Origin: Cristatella mucedo
Taxonomy: Eukaryota; Bryozoa; Phylactolaemata; Cristatellidae
Length of the DNA stretch: 11,701 nt
Reading direction: 5' to 3'
Assembly (NCBI GenBank): GCA_009760855.2
Contig: WPIO01000682.1
Span: 1-11,701, forward strand
A program made the translations under genes and the position numbers. Below are positions 1-7,267 of this stretch, in pieces (the stretch's first letter is position 1; every line of letters begins with the position of its first letter). The notes below the pieces were generated by a model. It searched no databases, was not told the origin of the DNA, and was given only the letters and a program-made list of their open reading frames with translations.

Positions 1-171
1 TAGCATTATTAATGTCATTTCTTTGTTTTTCTCTTGGTCACTTTGGACGTGATTGTGAAGTTTCAAATGCTCTACATTCGTTCTGCCATGGTGAAAAGGA
101 GCCATTTATCAAGATATTTTTTCCACTATAAATTTAAATAAATGAATAAATATATGTATATTTTTACAGTA

Positions 172-186
172 AGAGAGAGAGAGAAA
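172..186. repeat. (GA)n microsatellite
   Basis: A short run of about seven GA units follows an AT-rich stretch. It is a simple repeat with no coding meaning. The preceding 170 bases show no gene that I recognise. Confidence 0.85.
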
Positions 187-256
187 GTATGGTTTCAAAG
201 TGCTAAGCGTCCGAAAGGGCTTGTGCCCTTATAAGAACGTAAAAAAATTGTTGTAG

Positions 257-448
257 GGCCGGACGGGGGACTCAGTGAAGGGTGTGCGAAATATCAAGGA
301 GCCATCCTTTAGTCACCTCTGTGAATACGTAGCAGAAGCTTGGAACCGCCTATAGCCAGATATTAGTGGCATAGCTTTTGATGAGTTCTGCCATTCAAAT
401 GCAAGGCGTCGAACGGGTTATGAATCAGTCTATGAAGAGAGTAACTAA
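257..448 (+). pseudogene. Decayed fragment resembling the C-terminus of a pogo/Tigger-type DDE transposase
   Basis: One frame reads almost unbroken from 257 to the TAA at 446-448, about 63 codons with a single internal TAG at 353-355. The translation includes LCEYVAEAWNRL, then after the stop PDISGIAFDEFCHSNA, and ends YEESN. This recalls the C-terminal segment of pogo/Tigger-like transposases of the Tc1/mariner superfamily, where a tryptophan-containing helix (VxxAWxxV) is followed by 'I..SF...GISNALDG' and an acidic tail. The DDE catalytic core itself is not present here; upstream sequence gives no supportable transposase reading. The stretch is more GC-rich than its surroundings, which fits a foreign or coding origin. 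The similarity is judged by eye and is weak. It could instead be an exon of a domesticated transposase or a chance open frame. Confidence 0.35.
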
Positions 449-1680
449 GAAAACGGTAAAAACAGGAGTAGGTTCCACGAAACTGCAATCCCGAGGGGAT
501 AATAACGAGGAGCTGTGAGAGGTTAGCTCCAGCCTTTCCTCATTAAGAAGATTGAATATTGACATGAGTGATTATTCAGAGGCATCGTATCGTCCAGCTC
601 ATTAGGTATCTACTTTTTTTCTAAAAAAATAGTTCAAACGACGATTGCCTATAAATCGACTTTTAGCTGCTAATTTGCTATGCAATCATACACACGCCCA
701 GGCACACTTATACATGTGAGCACTAAAATGCAAAAAATAATCATGAGCAGATGGATCCACACACGGACCTACAAGCAAGCACAATCAAATGCATAATTTT
801 CTATGACTGAATACGATTAATCGAAATTGAACTTTAGAGTGTAGGTGCCTTCATTTAATGTGACCTCATTCTTGCTAAGATTGCAAAGCTCCTAAACGGA
901 ACCTTTCAAACATTTGATTTATTCTATTAAATTGAACATATATCCGTGGACCAATCATTAGACTTTGTAGGTGTTTGCCATAATGACGGTCAGGTGAACA
1001 TGATCTTAGTGAGTGCTGGCGAACCCATTTTAATGAAGTTAATCGGCTACTATTTTCCAAAGAGTCTAATGGTTCAATAAGTACTTTCCACCTGGTCACG
1101 TATATCGTAGGGGGGGGGGGTTTCTGCCAGTAGCATGTGTCCAACTATGAACAGTTGATGTCTCAAGCATGGTCATTGGTAACATGCGATCCGAAAGGAA
1201 GTTGAGAGCAGAAAAATCTACTGGAATTGATAAGAAAAACAAGTATGACCAAAGGACAGCGTTATAAGTATTGAAATGGAAACGAATCTGTTAATATAAT
1301 TACAAACGGTGTAGTCACACACGAGGAAAGTGTTGAAAAGTAAATGCCCACTAGTATTTAGCCAATTTTGGTCGTTTGGTGGAATGTCATTTCCGTTACT
1401 GCATCAGTACACTTGATGCTATATACAGTAATGCATCGCTTAGAAAGTGCCAAGAGTGTAAAGCCAGATATAATAACAGGTTCCTCAATGTCCCTGCTGT
1501 CATTTCCCGGTAAACATCAGTGGAGTGCTTGCAAGTCACTAGCCATTCTACAATTCTCAGATCACCACAGGTTATTGCTCTGCCTCAGGAAGCCCTTCCT
1601 GCGAATTATGTTTTTTCGCTTTCTACACTTGTACACGAGCTTCTGTATCAGCCTGCTAATTAAGATAACAATTGTAACAT
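449..1680. other. Unassigned AT-rich stretch, no gene recognised
   Basis: I see no recognisable protein, RNA or repeat family here. Open frames of 89 codons (minus, 875-1144) and 105 codons (plus, 1368-1685) exist, but neither translation shows a known motif, signal peptide or repeat, and the second runs into the retrotransposon tail at 1681. Positions 1110-1120 are an uninterrupted run of 11 guanines. Confidence 0.6.
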
Positions 1681-1785
1681 ATTGATCTCCGTCTGTAACT
1701 CCACAATGCCAAAAATACTATGTAGTTGTTAGTCGGCAGAGTTTTGTACAGCTCACTTCATCATAAGCCGCCTTTCCCGAAGCTT
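1681..1785 (-). mobile_element. Tail-only remnant of L2-like family 1 retrotransposon
   Basis: About 105 bases align by eye with the 3' end of the longer family 1 copy at 2374-2475. Shared blocks in plus orientation include the start ATCTCC, GTAACTCCACAA, GAGTTTTGTA and the TAAGC(G/C)GC(T/C)TT region near the stop codon of the element ORF. Only the 3' UTR and a few terminal codons are present. This is the expected product of strong 5' truncation during target-primed reverse transcription. On the minus strand the tail ends in an AT-rich sequence related to the ACATT-type tails of the other copies. Confidence 0.6.
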
Positions 1786-2081
1786 ATATGATTGCTTGAA
1801 AGCTGATGCAGTGGTTACCAAGGCAAGAATTTTGCACCGTAGGTGACAGCTGGAGACGCCTGCAGTGGAGGGAATGAGTAAATATAAGCATAGTGCCTAG
1901 GCATGCAGAGCATCAAACATTTGAAAACGGAATCCCTGATGATCACAAATAATATAATTGGCACATCTATCTACTCCACAGCTACTATCACGCCCTCAAG
2001 CTTGCATGGGACAGCATACTCAAGTCTATAAAAGCCTGATAGTGGTCTGTGGCTTATATTAATCCATCGTAGTAATATGCA
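1786..2081. other. Unassigned spacer between two retrotransposon tails
   Basis: No open frame, RNA gene or repeat is recognised in these roughly 300 bases, which separate the tail-only remnant from the next family 1 tail. Confidence 0.5.
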
Positions 2082-2362
2082 CTGTATGAATCTTCGTCTG
2101 AAACTCGGCAAAGTCATAAAGCCCAAGTGGGTGATACCCAGGATAGTTTTTTATAGCCCACTCACAGCTTAAGCGGCTTTAGGTAGGCATTCGGTAGCCG
2201 ACAGACTTTGTCTCATACAACAAAGAAAAAGTGGGAAGCATAGGAGAGTCAGGAGTGCAGTTGAGGTAGTGAGAACCATAGAAGTATCCGTTCAGGACAC
2301 CTGAAAATGGTGAGCCATCGTCGGCACTCGGAGAGTAGTTGTGGTTGCATAAGAATTGTGGA
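2082..2362 (-). mobile_element. 3' end of an older L2-like family 1 copy (part split off by copy A)
   Basis: This piece carries the last 62 or so codons of the family 1 ORF and its 3' UTR. The translation from 2367 to 2179 runs through HYLNC, MLPTFSLL and ETKSVGYRMPT, matching residues in copies A and C. Homology to copy A stops abruptly at about 2362, just after the AAGAATTGTGGA block (plus strand), where the 3' tail of copy A begins. The missing upstream part of the same ORF is found on the far side of copy A, ending near 5067. I therefore read this piece and 5067-5852 as one older element interrupted by copy A. Confidence 0.75.
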
Positions 2363-2443
2363 TGCAATGTAATGTATCTCCATTAGTAACTCCACAAAGT
2401 CATAAAGACCATGTCGGTGTTTCGCAGGAGAGTTTTGTATATC

Positions 2444-3310
2444 TCACTCACAGCCTAAGCGGCTTTCGGTACGCATTCGGTAGCCAACAGACTTCGTCTC
2501 ACGCAACAAAGAGAAAGTGGGAAGCATAGCAGAGTTAGGAGAGCAGTTGAGGTAGTGAGTAGCACAGAAGTAGCAGTTCAGAACCGCTGAAAAAGATGTG
2601 CCATAGTCGGCAGTTAGAGAGTAGATGTCGTTGTGCAAGAATTGTGGAAACGAGTTCCACAGTCCAGGACCTGCAGAGCTAAAGCTTCTGTCGCCAACAG
2701 TCTTTAAGCGGAGGAATGGGACAGCTAATTTATTGTCCACACAGGACCTGAGGACGAGAACAGGACGAAACTGATGCAGCAGTTCAGCTAGGTACGAAGG
2801 AGCCACGCCGTGGCGAGCCCTGTGGGTCAGCGTTAGAAATTTGCTCTGTATCCTTTGCTCAACCAGCAACCATCCTAGCTCTTTCAGCAAAGGTGACACG
2901 TGCTCAAACCGCTGGGACTTGAAAACCAGCCCTGCTGCCATATTCATAGTCCGATGCAGTGGCATACTACCTTTCTTTGGTAGCCCAGCCAAAAGGGAAT
3001 TTCAATAATCAAACCGAGACAGATCTAAAGAGCCAGTTAAATTTTGTACAAGCCACTGTGGGAGACAGCGTCTAATCTTTGATAGGGATCGGATGTGATG
3101 GCTGGCTGTTGAGGCAGTCTTCTGAATGAAGCTTTTGAAATTGAGGCAGCTGTCGAATACGACACCTAGATTAGGAGCGTGTGGTGAAGGTCGCACAATA
3201 TCATCACCTATTAGAACAGCAAAGCCTTTTAATCCAGCCACACGCTTACGGTGTCCTATGAAAAGCAGTTCGGTTTTATTGTCATTTAATTTCAAGAAGT
3301 TTTCCGACAT
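2444..3310 (-). pseudogene. Copy A: reverse transcriptase thumb and C-terminal region
   Basis: One frame runs from 3310 to the stop at 2444-2446, broken by a single TGA at 3002-3004. Early residues (MSENFLKLNDNKTELLFIG, then LGVVFDSCLNF and HIRSLSKIR) are the standard L2/CR1 segment after motif C. The TGA falls at the Cys of the conserved DYCNSLL motif; the two older copies still have TGT there, so it is a nonsense mutation private to copy A. Later come HVSPLLKELGWLLVEQRIQ, HGVAPSYLAELL and VGDRSFSSAGPGLWNS, all typical. After the usual terminal LKTHLF-like position the frame continues about 35 more codons (MLPTFSLL, SVGYR) that are also open in copy C and partly in the older copy. Confidence 0.85.
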
Positions 3311-3347
3311 CCAGGATCGATTATCTGCAAGGCAAGCATTCAGTTTC

Positions 3348-4103
3348 TCAGTTGCTGCAGCAGATTCCGACGGTTAAAATGACAAATACAACTGAGTCAG
3401 AATAGAAGTGATATCCTATTCCACGGGCCTTAATCACTTTTCCCAGAGGTTCCGTATAAATGGAGAGCAGGAAGGGACCAAGTACATACCCTTGAGGGAC
3501 TCCACAGGTGACCCTTCTCATGTCTGAGACCTGACCCCCACACGACACGGATTGAACACGATCAGACACGTATGATTTAAACCACGCCAGGGCTTCGTCT
3601 GCAAGACCGATAGTTGTTCTCAGTCGTTCAAGCAGAACTTCATGATCAATGGTGTCGAATGCAGCAGACAGATCTAGCAGAGCTAGGGCAGTGACATTCC
3701 CGTCGTCGTTGCCACGTAGAATGTCATTGTTAACACGGAGGAAAGCAGTTTCAGTAGAGTGCTGCCTCTTGAAACCTGATTGAAATTTTTCTGACATTCC
3801 ATTATTTTCAATACGTTCAACTAGCTGCCTAGCAACAGTTTTTTCAAGAATCTTTGATAAGAATGGAAGAACGGAAACCGGACGATGATTAGCTAGAACC
3901 TCTGTGTCTAATCCAGGCTTTTTAAGAATAGGTCTAACGATTGTCGATTTGAAGGACTTGGGGACGACTCCTCTTTTTAAAGAAGCATGAAAAATCTTGG
4001 TTATTGCAGGGCCAAGTTGGTGTGCAAGTGAAGACCACAAAAATGAAGGTATAGGGTCTTCATGAGACAAGCTCTTTTTGCTAGACCTTATTAAGGCAGC
4101 CAC
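3348..4103 (-). pseudogene. Copy A: reverse transcriptase core, catalytic motif C destroyed
   Basis: This 251-codon stretch holds the fingers and palm of the RT that copies element RNA at the nicked target. Seen in order are DPIPSFLW, VVPKSFKSTIVRPILKKPG (motif 1/2 region), NHRPVSVLPFLSKILEK, FQSGFKRQHSTETA, motif A LDLSAAFDTIDH with its catalytic Asp, and motif B GVPQGYVLGP, where the usual Ser after QG is Tyr. The expected motif C, YADD followed by TQLYLSF, is replaced by YSD and then a shifted frame. Comparison with the other two copies shows about five bases missing around 3399-3400. One catalytic Asp is lost and the frame changes, so this RT is dead. Confidence 0.9.
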
Positions 4104-4660
4104 ATGACAGGCAGAAACATCAGAAAACCTTTAAGAAAGGTCAAAGGTTGAGAAACGGCAATTGCTTGGGTCGGAGGGGGCCTAATGGAGGCACGAATGT
4201 GCACAATTTTTTCAGTAAAGAAGGCTACAAACTTTTCGGCTGAGCCCTTAATATCTGGGGAGTCAGACCTGACAGCATTCGCCAGTAAATGGTTTATTGT
4301 CTTATAAATCTGTTTAGTGTCCGACTGGCAGGAATTCAGTTTTCTAATGAAAAAAGAAGCTCTGGCTTTTTTAAGCTTTCGTGTGTAAACTCGAAGGAAG
4401 TCTTTAAAATTGACTAGGTCTGACTCAGACCCTGATATCTTGAAACGACGTTCCAGCCTGCGCTTAACACGGTGCATCTTAAAGAGTTTTTTTGTAAATT
4501 GAAAGCCATCTCGACGACTTTGAACACGGATAGATAGAATGGGAGCATGCTTGTCAAGAGCACTCCTGAGTGTCATGTTCATCGCATCTGTGAGGGTATC
4601 GAGGCTGCCGGTCGTGTCTGAATTCAGATCAAGAAGGCTTGCATCAAAAACATATTTCAA
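4091..4660 (-). pseudogene. Copy A: linker between endonuclease and reverse transcriptase
   Basis: A 189-codon open stretch is rich in Lys and Arg (RVKRRLERR, YTRKLKKARASFF) and joins the endonuclease to the reverse transcriptase core. Its layout matches the basic 'KR' region seen at this place in L2 and CR1 ORF2 proteins, followed by a segment with FVAFFTEKI, a common sequence just upstream of the RT fingers. The frame is lost near 4105, where the coding sense passes to the overlapping reading frame of the RT core. Only a one-base type of change is needed to explain this. Confidence 0.75.
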
Positions 4661-4755
4661 AAACTTGTCAATGTAAATGCTTTGTAAGTTGCATCGTTTG
4701 GCAAATTCGACATTGCTCTACACGTACGAGGGAGCAGGAACAGTAAACGAGACCG

Positions 4756-5058
4756 AATAATGATCTGAGAGGGTCAGTGGGCATACCACAAAGTCAGTGG
4801 GAGGACATCCTTAGTGATCACGAGATCTAGAATGTGGCCACCGACGTGGGTGCTATGATTAACGTGTTGGGCCAAACCAAGATTCTCCTGACAGTCAGGA
4901 AATGAGCGGACCTGGTTATTGCTAGAGTTGTCAACGTGAATATTGAAGTCTCCTACAATCACTAACGGCCGGTCACACAAATATTTTAGGGAGGAACTCT
5001 GAAAACTCCTCTATATACAAGTTTGGACAGCCAGAAGGAGGCCGGTATATCATGCGAG
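4756..5058 (-). pseudogene. Copy A: partial APE-like endonuclease domain
   Basis: The nicking endonuclease domain makes the first cut in target-primed reverse transcription. Visible landmarks from N to C are a YRPPSG stretch (about 5048-5030), the GDFNIHVDN motif just after 4960, THVGGHILDLVI, and a SDH triad encoded at 4760-4768, which is the conserved Ser-Asp-His end of APE-type endonucleases. Two frame changes interrupt it: one near 4980 between the YRPP segment and PLVIVGDFN, and one before the SDH segment. The N-terminal catalytic glutamate region is missing because the copy is truncated. What remains could not make a working endonuclease. Confidence 0.8.
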
Positions 5059-5066
5059 TTCTGCAG

Positions 5067-5852
5067 TGTAGCAGAGTTAAAGCTTCGGTCGCCGACTGTC
5101 TTTAAGCGGAGGAATGAGTTAGCTAATTTATGGTCCACACACGACCTGAGGGTGCGAACAGGCTAAAACTGATGCAGCAGTTCAGCTAGGTACGAAGGAG
5201 CCAATTCATGGCGTGACTTGTGGGTCAGCCTAAGAACTTTGCTCGGTATCATTTGCTCAACAGGCAACCATCATAGCTCATTCAGCGAAGGAAACTAGTG
5301 CTCAAACCGCTGGGACTTGAAGAGTAGGTTTGCACATATATTCATTGTCTATTATAGTGGCATAATATATATTTTTGGCAGCCCAGCCAAAAGGGAATTA
5401 CAATAGTCAAGCCGAGACAGAACTAAGGAGCTAGTTAAATCTTTTACATGTCACTGTGGGAGACTGCTCCTAATATTGGATGGGGATCAGATGCGATTGC
5501 TAGCTGTTGAGGCAGTCTTCTAAACGAAGCTTTTGAAATTGACTCAGCTGACAAACATGACGCCTAAATTTCGTGCACGTGGTGTTGGTCGCTGAATAGC
5601 ATCACCTATTAGAAGAGCTAAGCCTTTTAATCCAGCCATACTTTTAGGGTTTCCTAAGAGCAGCTATTCGGTTTAATCATCATTTAATTTAAGGAAGTTT
5701 TCCGAAATCTAGGATCGAATATCGCCAATGCCAGAATTCAGTTTCTCAGTCACCTAAGCACATTCCGACGGTTTGAATGACAAATACAACTGAGTATCGT
5801 CAGCATAAAAGAGTTATCTTATTCCATGTGCCTTAATCACTTTTCCCATGGC
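5067..5852 (-). mobile_element. Body of an older L2-like family 1 copy (copy B)
   Basis: This piece is homologous to the 2677-3450 region of copy A, covering the RT from just before motif C to the GDRSF segment. It has many stops and small indels, so no long frame survives. The conserved DYCNSLLAG codons are still legible near 5400, and the motif C region near 5790-5810 retains bases that copy A has lost. Homology stops at about 5852 on the 5' side and at about 5052-5070 on the 3' side, where the endonuclease of copy A begins. The exact joint is uncertain by about 20 bases because a few bases fit either element. Confidence 0.8.
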
Positions 5853-6680
5853 CCTGACCAGATGCTGACATGCATATACATCCTGTGTAAAGGCAATAGA
5901 GAAGGTAAGCAGCACAGGAAAGTTTTCAGCTGAGACTTAAATATTTTGGATGATTCCATGCTATAAAAATGCTGCATGCACATTCTACTTTTATTTTCAT
6001 AAAGTAGCAGCTAACATCTTTATAGTAATTCTAAAGATAATACATTTGCAAAACTTGGGTTTTGTATGGCAGTAATTTTTTCCATTTGTCCTGAGTTGAA
6101 TATATATCGCTAACGATTGGAAAATTAAGGATGTGATTAAAAAGTGACTTGCATCACTTGTGGTGACGACGAAACTGTCCTGAACACGATTCAGGTCGTC
6201 CTATTTTGTACCCACATTCTATGCATAACGTTTTTTTATTCTGGCTGGCAGACGTATTACTCTTAGTTGCTAGTCAAGATGTATAACTGGGATTCTAGTA
6301 AACCATCAATCCTTTTTGGACCGTTCCTCTCATCTCTACACATCTAAAGCCTCAAAATGTCCCCGGACCATCATCCTTGATTACACTCTTCTTGACTACA
6401 CCTATTTAATGCAACGAAATAAAAGCAGACGCTTAACGTGAGCTGAATTCCAGTTTTGCAAGTGTTCGTCACTTTACGATAACAATAAAGCGTTCAAAAT
6501 AGCACCCCATGTGAACTCGTTCTCCTTCTAAGAAATTTACATTTTCAGCAAAAGATGCCTTATCGCCTTGTGCGATTTATATGAGCATATGACGATTCGT
6601 TGTACCTAAATAAAAGGTAAACTCAATCTCGTGACAAAACTCCCCAACACAAAAAAGACAGTAGAGATTTTAAGGATCTC
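5853..6680. other. Unassigned spacer with one clear hairpin
   Basis: No gene is recognised in this AT-rich stretch. A perfect 6-bp stem with a 5-base loop lies at 6179-6195 (CCTGAA / TTCAGG), and it can be extended by GACGA at 6165-6169 pairing with TCGTC at 6196-6200, leaving a bulge on one side. It is not followed by a T-run and no RNA family is recognised. Confidence 0.5.
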
Positions 6681-6689
6681 ATTCAAGAT

Positions 6690-6695
6690 TTTATT
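6690..6695 (-). promoter_or_regulatory. AATAAA polyadenylation signal for the small secreted-peptide gene
   Basis: A canonical AATAAA hexamer lies on the minus strand about 150 bases after the candidate stop codon at 6846-6848. It gives the putative gene a plausible 3' end. Such hexamers are common by chance in AT-rich DNA, so this is only supporting evidence. Confidence 0.4.
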
Positions 6696-6845
6696 TTTGA
6701 CAGTAACATGGAGGAGCACTTTTCAGGTCGTTCTTTCTTGATTTACCATTGGTAATATCTGTGAGAAAACGTCAGCACTACCCTTGGGTGCTTCTCCGAT
6801 CAAGTTTGCTGCTGCGAGCTAAGGTTCTTCGTAATCATGTATTGT

Positions 6846-6919
6846 TTATCCCAAAGCACTTAGAGTAGCACCAAGAATCATTGGAACCAGCAGAAAGAAT
6901 CTCTTGGATTCTTCATTCT
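6846..6919 (-). CDS. Candidate second exon of a small secreted-peptide gene
   Basis: A minus-strand TAG acceptor (AG at 6921-6920) precedes 74 bases ending in TAA at 6848-6846. In the chosen frame it encodes NEESKR, then a hydrophobic stretch of 17 residues starting FFLLVPM and ending SALG, then stop. The layout of acidic residues, a KR dibasic site, a hydrophobic segment and a final Gly resembles prepropeptides cleaved by furin-like enzymes and amidated at the C-terminal Gly. The link to exon 1 needs either the GTATGT donor (exon 1 ending at 7148, phase 1) with this acceptor, or the GTAAGT donor with the AG two bases further on (exon starting at 6917). The pyrimidine tract before the acceptor is weak. 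I recognise no family, and the exon could be a chance open frame. Confidence 0.4.
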
Positions 6920-7151
6920 CTACAATCATGAAGTTTCAGTTCTCAGTCAAATCAGAGCATAATAGCAAGACAATAAATATACATGTATATTGCCAATGCT
7001 GAATCATTGACCTGATTGATCCACAACTTCACTGCTCAGCTGTTCCTCTTTTCGTGACTCCTATTAAAAGAGCTTAGTTAATCGTCGCCACAATCACATG
7101 TTTCCTTCTTATAGAGTCCTATGTACTACTCGAAAGTGCCAACATACTTAC
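6920..7151 (-). other. Putative intron of the small secreted-peptide gene
   Basis: The interval between the donor at 7151 (or 7147) and the acceptor AG at 6921-6920 is about 230 bases and AT-rich, with stops in all minus frames as expected of an intron. It contains a perfect 16-base palindrome at 6976-6991 centred on CATG. Branch-point-like sequences (TTGACTGA) occur 30-40 bases before the acceptor. A further small exon inside this interval cannot be excluded. Confidence 0.35.
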
Positions 7152-7220
7152 TCCAGTAATTTCAGCAGCAAATGCCATGCACAAAAGGCACAAGACGACT
7201 GTTGCAGCGAGTAGCTTCAT
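7152..7220 (-). CDS. Signal-peptide exon of a putative small secreted peptide (5' part of gene)
   Basis: ATG at 7220-7218 opens 23 codons with a textbook secretion signal: a Lys at position 2, a hydrophobic core (LLAATVVLCLLCM) and a small-residue end AFA-A that satisfies the signal peptidase -3/-1 rule near residue 18 or 19. The exon then reads EITG and meets GTAAGT at 7151-7146, a perfect eukaryotic splice donor. A second donor, GTATGT, starts four bases later. This pairing of a signal peptide with a donor directly after the cleavage region is common in genes for secreted peptides. A possible 5' splice acceptor (CATTTTAG) ends at 7226, five bases before the ATG. The tail of retrotransposon copy C begins 47 bases upstream on the same strand. 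The ATG context is not strong. Function is unknown. Confidence 0.55.
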
Positions 7221-7267
7221 TTATTCTAAAATGGATAACATATGAACATGGAAAATGAAGTGACAGT

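Larger units (their letters stand above)
2363..5066 (-). mobile_element. L2-like non-LTR retrotransposon, family 1, copy A (5'-truncated, nested, inactive)
   Basis: About 2.7 kb on the minus strand encodes, in order, the C-terminal half of an APE-type endonuclease, a linker, the reverse transcriptase core and a C-terminal region, followed by a 3' UTR of about 80 bases. Phrases diagnostic of the L2 clade include GDFNIH, SDHYSV, FLSKILEKTVARQL, FQSGFKRQHSTETA, LDLSAAFDTIDH and GVPQG. The start of the ORF, including the N-terminal endonuclease residues, is absent. Breaks include frameshifts near 4980, between 4774 and 4660, near 4105 and near 3390, and a TGA at 3002-3004. It is the best preserved copy in the window and sits inside an older copy of its own family, so it is probably the younger. 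The 3' end on the minus strand reads as two ACATT units before the host sequence. Confidence 0.9.

Noticed and set aside
875-1144. An 89-codon minus-strand open frame that includes the 11-G tract
   Set aside because: The run of prolines comes from the simple G tract, and the rest matches no family I know; no splice or promoter context supports it.
1368-1685. A 105-codon plus-strand open frame
   Set aside because: The translation has no motif, repeat or clear signal peptide, the composition looks like translated AT-rich noise, and its end overlaps a retrotransposon tail on the other strand.
3126-3377. Plus-strand open frames opposite the RT genes (also at 7707-7916 and 8081-8296)
   Set aside because: They are antisense shadows of the minus-strand retrotransposon ORF, which has clear family motifs.
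6976-6991. A perfect 16-base AT-rich palindrome as a protein-binding operator
   Set aside because: It lies in a putative intron of AT-rich DNA where such palindromes are likely by chance, and no partner site was seen.
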